A DNA stretch of 64,000 nt from Xiheicaenibacterium sp046351325 (GTDB lineage: Bacteria > Myxococcota_A > Polyangia > Polyangiales > Polyangiaceae), in NCBI GenBank assembly GCA_046351325.1, contig JAXLYR010000007.1:310001-374000 (forward strand), written 5' to 3'. Position numbers and translations under genes: made by a program. Shown one piece after another: positions 9,977 through 18,759 of this stretch. Within the stretch, counting starts at the first letter, position 1. Every line of letters begins with the position of its first letter. The notes under the pieces were generated by a model. The model did not search any database. It saw only the letters and a list, made by a program, of their open reading frames with translations, and was not told where the DNA came from.

Positions 9977-11371
9977 ATGACGTTCCCTCGAACGGCGCCT
10001 CAGGTCTTCGCGACGCGGCGCGCGGCGCTCATGCGCGGCACGCAGGCGCCAGCGATCTTCTTCGCCGGCACGAACATCGCTCGCAACTACCCAGCGAACC
10101 CCTTCGCGTTCCGGCCGAACAGCCACTTCGCGTACCTCGCGCCGTCGCCGCAGCCGAACCAGGTCCTCCTCTGCGAGGGCGCGCGCGCGACGCTCTTCGC
10201 CGAGCCGCCCTCGCGCGACGACGGGCTCTGGCACGGGCCGCGTCCTTCGCTCGAGGCTCTCCGCGTCGAGCTCGGCTTCGACGAGGTCGCGCCGCTCGAT
10301 ACGCTGGCCGCGCGCGTCGCGCCGATCGCCAGCGAGCTCGCGACGCTGCCGCCGCAAGACGTCGCGTCCGCGCGCCTCGCGACCGAGCTCCTCGGGCGCA
10401 GCGTCCTCGAGGGGAGCGGCGCGTCCCTCGCGGTCGAGCGTGACGTCGCGCTCGCCGAGCGCATGATCGCGCTGAGGCTCGTGCACGACGAGGCCGCGCT
10501 CGCGCAGCTCCGCGCGGCGGCGCGCGCCTCGAGCGAAGCGCACCAGATCGCGATGCGTGCGACGCGCGGCGCGACCACCGAGGCCGAGGTCTTCGGCGCG
10601 TTCGTCGGCGCCCTGCGCGCGCGCAACATGGACGACGCGTACGGCCCGATCGTCACCATCGCGGGTGAGGTCCTGCACGCGCACGGGCACGACGGCGCGC
10701 TCAGCCCCGGAGACCTGCTGCTCTGCGACGTCGGCGGCGAGAGCCCCGAGGGCTGGGCGAGCGACATCACGCGGACGTGGCCCGTGACGGGTCGCTTCTC
10801 GCCGACCCAGCGCGCGATCTACGAGGTCGTGCTCGCGGCCAACGAGCGCGCGATCGAGCGCGTCACGCCGGGGACGCGCTACCGCGACATCCACGAGACC
10901 GCGAAGCGCACGCTCGTCGAGGGCCTCGTCGCGCTCGGGATCTTCCGAGGCTCGATCGACGGCTTGCTCGAGCGCGGCGCGGCGAACCTGTTCTTCCCTC
11001 ACGGCGTCGGCCACCTGCTCGGGCTCGACGTCCACGACATGGAAGACCTCGGTGATCGAGCCGGCTATGCGCCTGGTCGCACGCGCTCACCGCGCTTCGG
11101 CGACGCCTACCTGCGCCTCGACCGCGATCTCGCGCCGGGCATGGCCGTCACCATCGAGCCTGGTTTTTACCAAGTGCCCGGCATCCTCGAGGACGCGACC
11201 CTCACCGATCCGCTCGGCGCCGACCTCGCGCGCGACGTCCTCGCCAGGTTCGCCGACGTGCGTGGCATCCGCATCGAGGACGACGTCGTGTGCACCCCGA
11301 CCGCCCCCGAGGTCCTGACGTCGACCTGCCCGAAGCGTCCGGACGACGTCGAGAGGATCATCCAGAGCTAA
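9977..11371 (+). CDS. pepP: Xaa-Pro aminopeptidase (M24B)
   Basis: 464 aa in two domains, as in aminopeptidase P. An AMP_N domain (about 1-135, with FFAGTNIARNYPANPF) is followed by the pita-bread M24 domain. The metal ligands are visible: the Asp pair in LLCDVGGESPEGWASDITRTW, the His in FFPHGVGHLLGLDVHD, and the Glu residues in TIEPGFY and GIRIEDDVV. It should remove an N-terminal residue before proline using two Mn/Zn ions. No signal peptide, so cytoplasmic. The ATG at 9977 starts MTFPRTAPQVFATRR, the normal family N-terminus; the frame is open upstream without homology. It appears to be a single-gene unit. Confidence 0.92.
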   Translation: MTFPRTAPQVFATRRAALMRGTQAPAIFFAGTNIARNYPANPFAFRPNSHFAYLAPSPQPNQVLLCEGARATLFAEPPSRDDGLWHGPRPSLEALRVELGFDEVAPLDTLAARVAPIASELATLPPQDVASARLATELLGRSVLEGSGASLAVERDVALAERMIALRLVHDEAALAQLRAAARASSEAHQIAMRATRGATTEAEVFGAFVGALRARNMDDAYGPIVTIAGEVLHAHGHDGALSPGDLLLCDVGGESPEGWASDITRTWPVTGRFSPTQRAIYEVVLAANERAIERVTPGTRYRDIHETAKRTLVEGLVALGIFRGSIDGLLERGAANLFFPHGVGHLLGLDVHDMEDLGDRAGYAPGRTRSPRFGDAYLRLDRDLAPGMAVTIEPGFYQVPGILEDATLTDPLGADLARDVLARFADVRGIRIEDDVVCTPTAPEVLTSTCPKRPDDVERIIQS

Positions 11372-11696
11372 CGGTGGCCCCGTCAGCTCCCTAACGAGGA
11401 GGGGTGGCCCATAGCTTCCAAACCGCATGAATCCAGCGATTTTGGCAAGATTCTGCACCCTCCGACCCTCGTTGAAAGGGGCACGCACATTGCAACAGTC
11501 CGCGCCGCGCCGTTGACGTGGCCCCGTGGCCATGGGAACGGTGCGCGTCCGTCACGCCCCGCACACCTTCACTTCGCTCTATTCTCGCTTCTTCTTCTTC
11601 AGGCTCCTTCGTTGCACCCCGCAGCTCTCCTCGTGTCGAGGAGCTCGCGGGACTGGCGCCTCACGCTCCGTGCGCGTGTTTTTGGGAGAACACCAC
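11372..11696. other. 325-base intergenic stretch upstream of the outer-membrane protein
   Basis: No convincing gene lies here. The frame of the downstream protein is open to 11526, but the protein start at 11697 is better supported. The stretch should hold the promoter of the outer-membrane protein; a pyrimidine-rich track (11575-11605, repeated ctt) is the only distinctive composition. A TTGGCA-N5-CTGCA near 11441-11456 resembles a sigma-54 site but has wrong spacing. Confidence 0.4.
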
Positions 11697-13028
11697 GTGA
11701 ACTCGCTCAAGCCCCTGTTCGCCTCGGCGGCTGCCCTCCTCGCCCTCTCGCCCGTCGCGCTCTTCGCGCAGGCGGCCCCCTCCACCCCCGCGCCAGAGCA
11801 GGCTGCTCCGCAGCAGCAGGCGCCCGAGCAGGCTGCGTCCTCGCAGCAGGCTGACAAGGAGAAGTCGACCGACGCCACCCCCGTGAGCGGCACCGTCGGT
11901 GCCACGACCGGCGTCGCGGCGCAGCCCGTCGCGGGCCAACCCGCGCCCGATACTGCGACCGCGCCTCCCGCGAAGGAGGAGAGCCCGGTCCCGTCGGCCC
12001 TCGAGCCGCGCCGATTCCGCAACTCGACGCTGACGTACACCAACTCGGCGTCGACGACGCTCGTCGGTGTGGGCCGCGACAACATCGGCCACGAGGACGA
12101 TTTCTACGGGATGGACCTCGTGTTCAACCCCTCGTACTTCATGGTCGACGAGGAGATCCACCGCCTCTTCATCTCCGCCGAGCTCGGGATGACGGTCGAG
12201 ATCACGGACGCCTCGAACACGCTCACGCGGCAAGAGCCTCAGTGGCGCGACACTCAACTCATGCTCGGCTACGACGCGGCCGTCTTCACGAGCGCCGATC
12301 GTGAGTGGGCCACGCGCCTGCAGCTTCGCGTGCGCGGCATCTTCCCCACGTCTCCGATCAGCTCGGCGCAGGGCAAGTACGTCACGACTGCGCTCGGCGC
12401 CGGTTTCTCGCAGCAGATCAAGCTGCTCGGCAACGAGGCCGTCGGCCTCAACAACCTGACCCTCTCGGGCACCGCGACGTGGGCGCACCTCTTCTCGCGT
12501 TCGTTCAACCCGACGAACCCCGACCTCGAGCGCGTCCGCATGACGGCCTCGAGCGTGGGCCCCGACGACCAGCTGTCGTTCTACTCGTTCGACATCGACC
12601 GGCTCACGCTGAGCCTCACGGGCACGATCCCGATCGTCGGCGATCTCTCGTTCTCGACGCAGTGGCGCCTCATCAGCCGCTGGCGTCACGAGTGGGAGGG
12701 CACCAACTGTGACTTCACCGTCGACGGTGTTTGCCAGCACGCAGAGACGCCCGACAACACTGCGACGTACCTCACCAACTCGTCCGTCGACTTCTCGCTG
12801 AGCCAGGGCATCTACGACGTCTTGTCGCTGACGATCGGCTACAACAACGAGAACCTGACCCTCGGCGAGGATGGCAAGAACCGCAACATCCTCTACAGCC
12901 CGGCCGCGCAGTTCTACGTCGACCTCACGATGTACCTCGACGAGGTCTACAGCAAGGCTCTCGACGCTTCGACCTCGAGCAACAAGAAGCCTGCGGTCGC
13001 GGTCGGCAGCCCGTTCCGCACCTACTGA
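11697..13028 (+). CDS. Outer-membrane beta-barrel protein, unknown function
   Basis: 443 aa from GTG 11697, with GGGAGA 7 bases upstream. A signal peptide (VNSLKPLFASAAALLALSPVALFAQA) is followed by a low-complexity Ala/Gln/Pro/Thr region to about residue 95. The rest is rich in alternating amphipathic strands separated by polar turns (for example LTLSLTGTIPIV and VDFSLSQGIYDVLSLTIGY), with the C-terminus ending in an aromatic (FRTY). That pattern suits an outer-membrane barrel. A perfect stem-loop terminator lies about 60 bases after the stop. The ligand is unknown; no plug or OmpA-like domain is seen. Confidence 0.75.
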   Translation: MNSLKPLFASAAALLALSPVALFAQAAPSTPAPEQAAPQQQAPEQAASSQQADKEKSTDATPVSGTVGATTGVAAQPVAGQPAPDTATAPPAKEESPVPSALEPRRFRNSTLTYTNSASTTLVGVGRDNIGHEDDFYGMDLVFNPSYFMVDEEIHRLFISAELGMTVEITDASNTLTRQEPQWRDTQLMLGYDAAVFTSADREWATRLQLRVRGIFPTSPISSAQGKYVTTALGAGFSQQIKLLGNEAVGLNNLTLSGTATWAHLFSRSFNPTNPDLERVRMTASSVGPDDQLSFYSFDIDRLTLSLTGTIPIVGDLSFSTQWRLISRWRHEWEGTNCDFTVDGVCQHAETPDNTATYLTNSSVDFSLSQGIYDVLSLTIGYNNENLTLGEDGKNRNILYSPAAQFYVDLTMYLDEVYSKALDASTSSNKKPAVAVGSPFRTY

Positions 13029-13090
13029 GCCGCACCCCGCTGAGCCGGACCTATTGAGCCGGCGCGGCGCTGCCTGAGCGAGCTCGGTCG

Positions 13091-13126
13091 ACCCGAGCGG
13101 TCATCGACCGCTCGGGTTTGTCTTTT
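13091..13126 (+). terminator. Intrinsic terminator after the outer-membrane protein
   Basis: ACCCGAGCGGT (13091-13101) and ACCGCTCGGGT (13107-13117) form a perfect 11-bp stem with the 5-base loop CATCG, followed by TTGTCTTTT. It is the expected end of the 11697-13028 transcript. The stop codon of the minus-strand gene (13101-13103) lies inside the hairpin, so the two convergent genes share it. Confidence 0.85.
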
Positions 13127-13988
13127 CCTCGAGCTCGTCTTCGTCGAGCGTGAGCGGCTCGGGCTTCGAGACGATGCGCGGAGACGGTCGCGGAACAACG
13201 GGGACGACCTGCGGTCGCGGCAAGATCGGACCCGCGTTGGGCCGAGGCGCCGGCAGCGGTCGCTTGGCTCCGTCATCGGGCGACCGCGTGGACTGCGGGG
13301 TGTTGTCGTTGTCGTCGTCGTCGTCGTCAGGTGGTTCGAACGACGGCAGCGGGCCCTGTGCGGCGCGCGAGGCGACGAGGAGATCCTCATAGGAAGCGCG
13401 ATCCGCGAGCGCGGTCGCTTCCTCCGGAGGGGGGCGCTCGGTGGGCCGCTCGAACGGAGACTCACCAGGCGGTGGTGGCGGCGCGGTCGGCTTGTCGCTC
13501 CCGATCGATCGCGCGGCGTCGCGCAGAGCCTCGGGGAGGCGGAACGTCGGCACGCTCTCGGCGGTGCTCGACGGTGGTGGTGCGCTGCCCTTCAACGTGG
13601 GGATGGGCGGCGACGGCGGGATCACGCTCGGCCGCCGCTTCGCCAGCGGCACGGCAGGGACAGGGCCGCTGATCGCGGTGCGCGTGAGCGTCCGCGAGGT
13701 CACGACGACGTGCCGTGTCTTGCGCTCGGCGAAGATGGCGCGCGCGTACGGTCGCCAGAGCGGCTCGACCATCGGCTGACCGAGCTCTTCGACGAGCCAG
13801 CCGACGAGCTCCGCGCCCATCAGCGCCGTGTCGCTGGCTTCATGGACGAAGCCGTCGACGACGCGGTACTGACTGTTCCGCGTCGCGTACACGCAGTCGC
13901 CGCCCGTGTCGGAGCGCAGCCGCCCGTCGAGGAACGCGTCCACGGCGTCGCGCACGAGCCGATCCGCGTCCAGCGTCAGATAGCTCAT
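13101..13988 (-). CDS. Proline-rich hypothetical protein
   Basis: 295 aa. Residues 1-95 form a compact, possibly alpha/beta domain (MSYLTLDADRLVRDAVDAFL, then VVDGFVHEASDTALMGAELVGWLVEELG). The rest is low complexity: Pro/Ser/Thr-rich with an acidic run of eight residues, mostly Asp (DDDDDDND), and a charged tail. No signal peptide or membrane segment. It lies 44 bases downstream of the riboswitch-controlled lipoprotein gene on the same strand, so it may be its second cistron. I recognise no family; an adaptor or regulatory role is possible but unsupported. Confidence 0.6.
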   Translation of the reverse strand: MSYLTLDADRLVRDAVDAFLDGRLRSDTGGDCVYATRNSQYRVVDGFVHEASDTALMGAELVGWLVEELGQPMVEPLWRPYARAIFAERKTRHVVVTSRTLTRTAISGPVPAVPLAKRRPSVIPPSPPIPTLKGSAPPPSSTAESVPTFRLPEALRDAARSIGSDKPTAPPPPPGESPFERPTERPPPEEATALADRASYEDLLVASRAAQGPLPSFEPPDDDDDDNDNTPQSTRSPDDGAKRPLPAPRPNAGPILPRPQVVPVVPRPSPRIVSKPEPLTLDEDELEEKTNPSGR

Positions 13989-14032
13989 CCAACTATCGGG
14001 CTATCACATTTCCAGAAGCCACAGGAGAGGAG

Positions 14033-15250
14033 TCAGTCGGGCTTGCGGGCGAGCACGTAGAACCGAGTCTCCGTCTGATCGGCGCTCGTCACGCCCACCC
14101 AGAGGCGATCTTCGTCGTCGCTGAGGAGCGCGACGTTCGTGCCTGGGGTCGTGAGCGTCAGCAGCGTCGACGCAGGCATCGCGGAGAGGTCGCCGCCTGC
14201 GTCGGCCGTGTATTCGAGCGCGAGCACGTCCTCATCGACGAACGTCGTCGCGTCCGTCGGCTGAAGCACGAGCAGGCCCGGCGCGGTCGCGGTCGGTGCG
14301 AGCGCCGCGAGCGCGTCCCCGAAGCCGGGCATCGTCGCGAGCGTCGCGCCCGCCGAGGGCGTGCCGCCGGGTGCGATTTCGCTCGCCTTGAAGCCGCGGA
14401 TCTCCTGGGTCCCTGCGACGAAGTCCGTCATCACCGCGAAGAGGTTCCCGTCGCTGTCCGCGGCGACCGGGCCGGCGGCCGCGCCCCACGAAGACGCGAG
14501 GCTGCCCGCTGCGAAATCAGCGCCCTCGCACGACGCGTGCGCGTCCGCGAAGTAGAGCCCGGGCGTCGCGTTCGTCGCGCCGTCGATCGCCGAGAGCCCC
14601 GTGTAAAAGAAGCGATCGCCGATCGTCGTCATGCCGAAGATGCCCGTCGCGAGCTGCTCGCTCGAGGTCGACGGTGAGGTGAAATGCACTGCGGCGCCCT
14701 CGGTCGTGAAGCTCGCGCCCGTCCAACCGAACGTGAGCGCGGTGCCGGCGCTGCAGCCGTTGCCCGCAGGTGTCGAGCCCTCGACCGCGATGCCTCCCGC
14801 GAAGGCGCCGCCCGGCATCGTGTAATCGAAGCTCTCCTCGGTGGGCGTGAGCGCACCCGCGTTCGCCGTCCAGCGCGTGAACACCACGGTGCTCGCCATC
14901 GTTTCGAACGTCAGCGGTCCACCGTGTCGACCCCACGTCGGCGTGACGCCACCCGCGAGCGAAAGCCCCGCAGCGGTGTCGACCTCGACGACGCAGAGCG
15001 CGCTCGCACCGAGCGTGAAATCCGCAGCCGCGACCGAAGCATCGAGGCACGCGGACCCACCACCGCCCGCGCCGCCCGCGCCGCCCGCGCTTGCACCGCC
15101 GCCGCCCATCGGGCTGCCACCGTTGCCGGCGCCGCCCCCACCCGTGACAGGCAGGAGTCCACCCGCGCCGCCGTCGTCTTCACCTTCGTCGGTGCAGCCC
15201 GCGATGAGCACGCACCCGAGACAAACCAGCAAACCTCGAAGCATCCACAT
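14033..15250 (-). CDS. Propeller-like lipoprotein downstream of a cobalamin riboswitch
   Basis: 405 aa. ATG 15250 starts a typical lipoprotein signal (MWMLRGLLVCLGCVLIAGC) with lipobox LIAGC; an ATG at 15322 is in frame but would place 24 polar residues before it. After the modified Cys come acidic residues and a Gly/Ala linker (GGGGAGNGGSP, SAGGAGGAGGGG). The remainder shows repeated blade-like strands such as DSDGNLFAVMTDFV and SDDEDRLWVGVTS, suggesting a beta-propeller or related all-beta fold. A cobalamin riboswitch aptamer lies 125-325 bases upstream on the same strand, so expression should fall when B12 is plentiful. By analogy with BtuG of Bacteroides, a surface propeller lipoprotein that captures B12, it may bind corrinoids. 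That function is inference. Confidence 0.75.
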   Translation of the reverse strand: MWMLRGLLVCLGCVLIAGCTDEGEDDGGAGGLLPVTGGGGAGNGGSPMGGGGASAGGAGGAGGGGSACLDASVAAADFTLGASALCVVEVDTAAGLSLAGGVTPTWGRHGGPLTFETMASTVVFTRWTANAGALTPTEESFDYTMPGGAFAGGIAVEGSTPAGNGCSAGTALTFGWTGASFTTEGAAVHFTSPSTSSEQLATGIFGMTTIGDRFFYTGLSAIDGATNATPGLYFADAHASCEGADFAAGSLASSWGAAAGPVAADSDGNLFAVMTDFVAGTQEIRGFKASEIAPGGTPSAGATLATMPGFGDALAALAPTATAPGLLVLQPTDATTFVDEDVLALEYTADAGGDLSAMPASTLLTLTTPGTNVALLSDDEDRLWVGVTSADQTETRFYVLARKPD

Positions 15251-15374
15251 ACCGACCTCGCTCGCGCCGTCCCCGGCGCTCGTGGGAGCTCCGAAGCGCG
15301 AGGACGGGTCGCGAGCACCCACGCGTGGATGCGCTGTCGACCGCGCCGCCCAACGCCCCGGAGCGCACGTCTCG

Positions 15375-15575
15375 CCTACTGGCCGGTCTCCTGGCTTCCG
15401 GATCGTCCTCGGGCGGCGCCTTCCCAGCGTGCGACCGAGGCCGCATGCCAGTGGATCGTGCCGCCGTCGTCCCCGGTTACAGTGGCGGGGGCCGCGCTGG
15501 AATCAGTCGAAGTTCGACCTCACCAGCTTCCCTGAGGCAGCGAAGCCACCTCGCCGGAAGGCATCACCCAACGGG
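15375..15575 (-). promoter_or_regulatory. Cobalamin (B12) riboswitch
   Basis: On the minus strand the conserved aptamer elements appear in the right order and spacing: CAGGGAAGCTGG (the GGGAA of P3, ending near 15528), CCCGCCACTGTAACC (15487-15475), ATCCACTGG (about 15456-15448), CTGGGAAGGCG (15427-15417) and GAAGCCAGGAGACC (15398-15385), the last being the near-invariant 3' B12-box region. The aptamer starts about 20 bases after the stop of the deacetylase gene and ends about 125 bases before ATG 15250. The leader in between should hold the expression platform; its Gly-like GC stems make either termination or ribosome-site hiding possible. Boundaries are approximate. Confidence 0.92.
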
Positions 15576-15597
15576 TGACGAGCGCTACGTCGACCAC

Positions 15598-16575
15598 TCA
15601 CGTCGCGGCGTCAAGCAAAGGGCGCCGCCGCACCTCGGGCTCGAATTGGATGCAAGCCCCCGAGAGGATATTGAGGCAGGCCGCGAGGTCGGCGGTGTGG
15701 AGCGCGAGGACCGAATCATAATGGTCGGCGCGATAGCCGCCGAAGAGCGCCAAGGCGAGCGGCAGCGGGCGACCGAGCTTCGTCGAGACGGCCGCGACCC
15801 AGCGGTAGACGATCTCGGCTGCCGTTACCCACTCGTCAGTCGAGAGCTGGAAGCCGTTCTCGTCCCACTCGTGAGAGTCCGCGCCGTGGGCGAAATAGAC
15901 ATAACCGAGCTCGCCCGACAGGATGCGATCCTCCAGCGAGGCCAGCCCGGCCTCGAGCTGGCGTAGGTACTTGCCATGTCGACCATTGGGGTTGAGGTTG
16001 CAGCCCCTCGGCACGGCGAGCTCGAGCTCCGGGGCGAAGTCCCGCGAGTCCTCGATCGAGTTACCGAAATGTCCGTCCAAATCGAGCCAAGCGCCCTTCA
16101 ATCCGAGCTCGCGATAGACACGAATGCTCGCGATCACCTGGCCGCTGAAGGCACAATATCCGCTGCCTTGGCTGGGGCTCGCGTGATGAAAGCCCGCAGT
16201 CGGGCTGAGCATGACTGTAGAGGGCGATAAACACGCCGCTCGAAGCGCATAGTAGAGACTGGCGTTCTGGAATCGCTCGGCGCGCGCGAGCTCTGGTGTC
16301 CACGGCAAGCGGCTCGACTCACATAGCGGCGGCTCGCCGGCGAGGAACGCATCGACATAGTTCTCGTGGTGCGCGACGAGGAGGTCTTCGCGCTCGAACG
16401 GCTCGAAGTCACTTCGAATCTCGAACATGTCGGCAAGGCCGTGCCGGGCGAGGAACGCCAAAAGGAGCGGCGCCTTCTCCGGGCTCTGACAGCCGCTCTT
16501 CTCGACCTCCCCCGAGGCCGCCATCTCTGGCCGGTAGAACACTTGGATCTTGGGGTCACGCATGCGGGACTTCAT
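15598..16575 (-). CDS. Histone deacetylase-superfamily (zinc) deacetylase
   Basis: 325 aa arginase/deacetylase-fold protein. The zinc-enzyme motifs are recognisable: the His pair in PTAGFHHASPSQGSGYCAFSG, the Asp-x-His zinc ligand in WLDLDGHFGNS, and a further ligand region in YFAHGADSHEWDE. The expected C-terminal glycine-rich loop is less typical (LFGGYRADHYD). Bacterial members deacetylate acetylpolyamines, acetoin-related substrates or acyl-lysine. The ATG at 16575 was used; ATG 16563 is four codons later. It reads on the same strand as the B12-controlled lipoprotein but is separated from it by the riboswitch. The substrate cannot be predicted. Confidence 0.85.
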   Translation of the reverse strand: MKSRMRDPKIQVFYRPEMAASGEVEKSGCQSPEKAPLLLAFLARHGLADMFEIRSDFEPFEREDLLVAHHENYVDAFLAGEPPLCESSRLPWTPELARAERFQNASLYYALRAACLSPSTVMLSPTAGFHHASPSQGSGYCAFSGQVIASIRVYRELGLKGAWLDLDGHFGNSIEDSRDFAPELELAVPRGCNLNPNGRHGKYLRQLEAGLASLEDRILSGELGYVYFAHGADSHEWDENGFQLSTDEWVTAAEIVYRWVAAVSTKLGRPLPLALALFGGYRADHYDSVLALHTADLAACLNILSGACIQFEPEVRRRPLLDAAT

Positions 16576-16625
16576 ATCTATGGCTTCGATCGGTGGAGTC
16601 GGCCACCTCCGTCGGAGTGGGGCGT

Positions 16626-17279
16626 GTGGCGCTGTCGAGTTTCCGTGGCAAGCTCTCGCCAGCCGTGCGCCCCCTATTGTTCGCGACTCTCACCATGACC
16701 GCCGCCGCCTGTGCACCACAGTCCTCCACGAAGACCGTGGAGACCGAGCAGTCGTCCGGCTCGGCCTCGGCGTCGACCGATCCTGCGCTCCCCGAGTACC
16801 TCGCGCGCCTCTCGAAGAGCGGGGACCTCTACGCGCGTGACGGTGACAAAATTGTAGACGCACCGGCGCCCGATATCGCTGTGCTCCGCGGCTACCCGGC
16901 GTTCCAAGACAAGGGGCCCCTGACCGGCCCCGCGGGTGAGCGGCTGACCATCCTCACGGCGAAGACTACCTATCTCGCGAGCGAGGAGATCCGCGTCATC
17001 CACGTCCACGAGGCGACGAAGCCCGGCGCCGAGCTCTATGTCATGGGGCCGAAGGCCATCTATGGCGAGTATATCGATGACGTTCTTGTAAGCGCTGCCG
17101 CGGCCGCGCCGCCCGCGCCGTATGACGGCGCGGTGCTGCCCAGCCCGAACGCGGACCACAACTACGAAGTCAGCGTCCACCACCTCGCGCCCGGCACACA
17201 CAGGCTTCAATGGCGCTTCGCGACGCTCTCGGGGCCCACGGTCCTCTCGTCCAACGTCCTCGTCATCGAGGTGAAGTAG
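16626..17279 (+). CDS. Lipoprotein, unknown function
   Basis: 217 aa from GTG 16626. The signal region (VALSSFRGKLSPAVRPLLFATLTMTAAAC) ends in a good lipobox (TAAAC), followed by a Ser/Thr-rich spacer. The body has regular beta-strand spacing (LTILTAKTTYLASEEIRVIHVHEA, then ELYVMGPKAIYGEYIDD, then APGTHRLQWRFATLSGPTVLSSNVLVIEV), similar to a single Ig/fibronectin-like domain. GTG 16665 is an alternative start. The gene starts close to, and divergent from, the deacetylase. No family recognised. Confidence 0.7.
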   Translation: MALSSFRGKLSPAVRPLLFATLTMTAAACAPQSSTKTVETEQSSGSASASTDPALPEYLARLSKSGDLYARDGDKIVDAPAPDIAVLRGYPAFQDKGPLTGPAGERLTILTAKTTYLASEEIRVIHVHEATKPGAELYVMGPKAIYGEYIDDVLVSAAAAAPPAPYDGAVLPSPNADHNYEVSVHHLAPGTHRLQWRFATLSGPTVLSSNVLVIEVK

Positions 17280-17281
17280 GG

Positions 17282-17309
17282 GGCGCGCGAACGGGCCATA
17301 GAGCGCGCC
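17282..17309. terminator. Hairpin between convergent lipoprotein genes
   Basis: GGCGCGC (17282-17288) pairs with GCGCGCC (17303-17309) over a 14-base loop, just after the stop at 17279 and facing the minus-strand gene ending at 17352. No T-run; a possible bidirectional terminator only. Confidence 0.25.
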
Positions 17310-17351
17310 ATGGTGCCGCCGCCACGCTGCCCGGAGAAGACCGTTCCGTTG

Positions 17352-18665
17352 TTACTGGTCGGTGACCCAGGTGATCGTTACCGTCTTGTCAGCGCCGCTC
17401 CCCTCTTGCGTGCGCGTGAGAGCGCTCCCGTCGTCTTGCGCCCACATCCCATCGGCCTGGGTCGGCGTGGCCGCGAGGTGGTCGTCTCCCAGCAAGTCGA
17501 GGTACGCGCGCGACTCCGCGCCGCCGCCGCCGATGTCTTGCCCCTCGACGTTGGTGACGGCGTTGCTGATCCCGAAGAGGGCGCGCACTTCGCGGTCGGG
17601 ACGTGCGGTTACAGCGATGGCACGCATCGACCCGGTCGACAGGGCAGCGGCAGTCCGTGGGTCGCCGCCCTCCGCATCGACCCCCAAGAGCCCGACGGAC
17701 AGACCTTGCTCGTCGCTCAACGGGGGCGACACATAGACGCCATTGCCGAAGTCGAAAGGACCTGTAAAGCCCAGGGCCGCCGCGAACTCGCCATTCGGCG
17801 CCACCGCCGCGCTCGCGTGCCAGATCTGGAGCTCGGGTGTGTCGAAGACGCCGAGCAGACCTCGGTTGCGGTTCGCGTCGACGGACACGATCGCGACAGC
17901 GTAGCCGGGCCGCTCGACGGGTATCCCGGCCAGCGTCGCCGATTGGTTGAAGGCGACGAGCATCCCGAAGCGCCCCTGGATTTCGGCCGCAGCTTCGAGC
18001 GATCCGAACGCGACCTCCATCGCGGTGATGAGCTGTCCACTCGGCGCGTCGATATCGACGAGGTCGATCCGACCCGGGGCTTGGACGAGCGCGCGCGGGT
18101 ACCCTTGCGGCGAGATCGTCGGGATGGCCTCGCCGTCGAGCCCGCGCGTCCAGCGAAGGACTCCGTCCGCGTCGACCGCTCCGATGACATTCGTGTAACC
18201 AAAGTCCGGGTCTTTCACGAACCCCGTGAAATAGGCGCCACCGTTGCTGTCTGGCTTCACGTGTCCGATCTGGTCGCCGCCCGCGTTGGAGTCTCCGACC
18301 AAGAGCACCCACGACGCGTGACCATCGCGGTCGACCTTGACGAGGAAGCCGTCGTTCCCACCCTCCGAGGCGTTCACCACGCGCCCGGCAAGGACGGCTT
18401 GATCGGAGAAGGCTCCAGCCACGAAGGTCGTGCAGTCCTCACCGACCTTCGCCTCGTAGACCTCCACTCGCCCCTCCAATACGATGGGAATACGCTCGCA
18501 TTCGTCGGTTGGTGGTCCCCCGCCCATCGACGACGAGCTCGAGGTCGAACTCGACGAGCTGGAGGACGAGGCGCCGCCGTCAGATGCCGAGTCGTCAGCT
18601 TCGACGACTACGAGCGAACACGCCGACGTCATTCCGAAGAGGAAGCAGAGATGGGAGCTGCGCAT
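17352..18665 (-). CDS. Poly-Ser-linker lipoprotein with propeller-like repeats
   Basis: 437 aa. MRSSHLCFLFGMTSAC is a short lipoprotein signal with lipobox MTSAC, followed by a linker with about 15 serines (residues about 33-46) and GGGPP. The body has repeating units of roughly 45 residues such as VKVDRDGHASWVLLVGD, VIGAVDADGVLRWTRGL and VSVDANRNRGLLGVFD, the pattern of delta-60/SBBP or PQQ-like repeats that form beta-propellers. Many myxobacterial surface lipoproteins have this layout. It has no obvious partner; the VgrG gene starts divergently 95 bases away, which could mean a shared control region but no shared function is visible. Confidence 0.78.
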   Translation of the reverse strand: MRSSHLCFLFGMTSACSLVVVEADDSASDGGASSSSSSSSTSSSSSMGGGPPTDECERIPIVLEGRVEVYEAKVGEDCTTFVAGAFSDQAVLAGRVVNASEGGNDGFLVKVDRDGHASWVLLVGDSNAGGDQIGHVKPDSNGGAYFTGFVKDPDFGYTNVIGAVDADGVLRWTRGLDGEAIPTISPQGYPRALVQAPGRIDLVDIDAPSGQLITAMEVAFGSLEAAAEIQGRFGMLVAFNQSATLAGIPVERPGYAVAIVSVDANRNRGLLGVFDTPELQIWHASAAVAPNGEFAAALGFTGPFDFGNGVYVSPPLSDEQGLSVGLLGVDAEGGDPRTAAALSTGSMRAIAVTARPDREVRALFGISNAVTNVEGQDIGGGGAESRAYLDLLGDDHLAATPTQADGMWAQDDGSALTRTQEGSGADKTVTITWVTDQ

Positions 18666-18759
18666 GCACGCATCGTGTGCGCGCTGACCTCCGGCGCTGG
18701 CTTAATCAGCCTTATTCGAACGGGACCGCTCGGGCTTGGGAGGTGGTAATCCAGCTCGT

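Noticed and set aside
11441..11457. Sigma-54-like promoter TTGGCA...CTGCA before the outer-membrane protein
   Set aside because: The distance between the GG and GC elements is one base short of the consensus, and it is 240 bases from the gene start.
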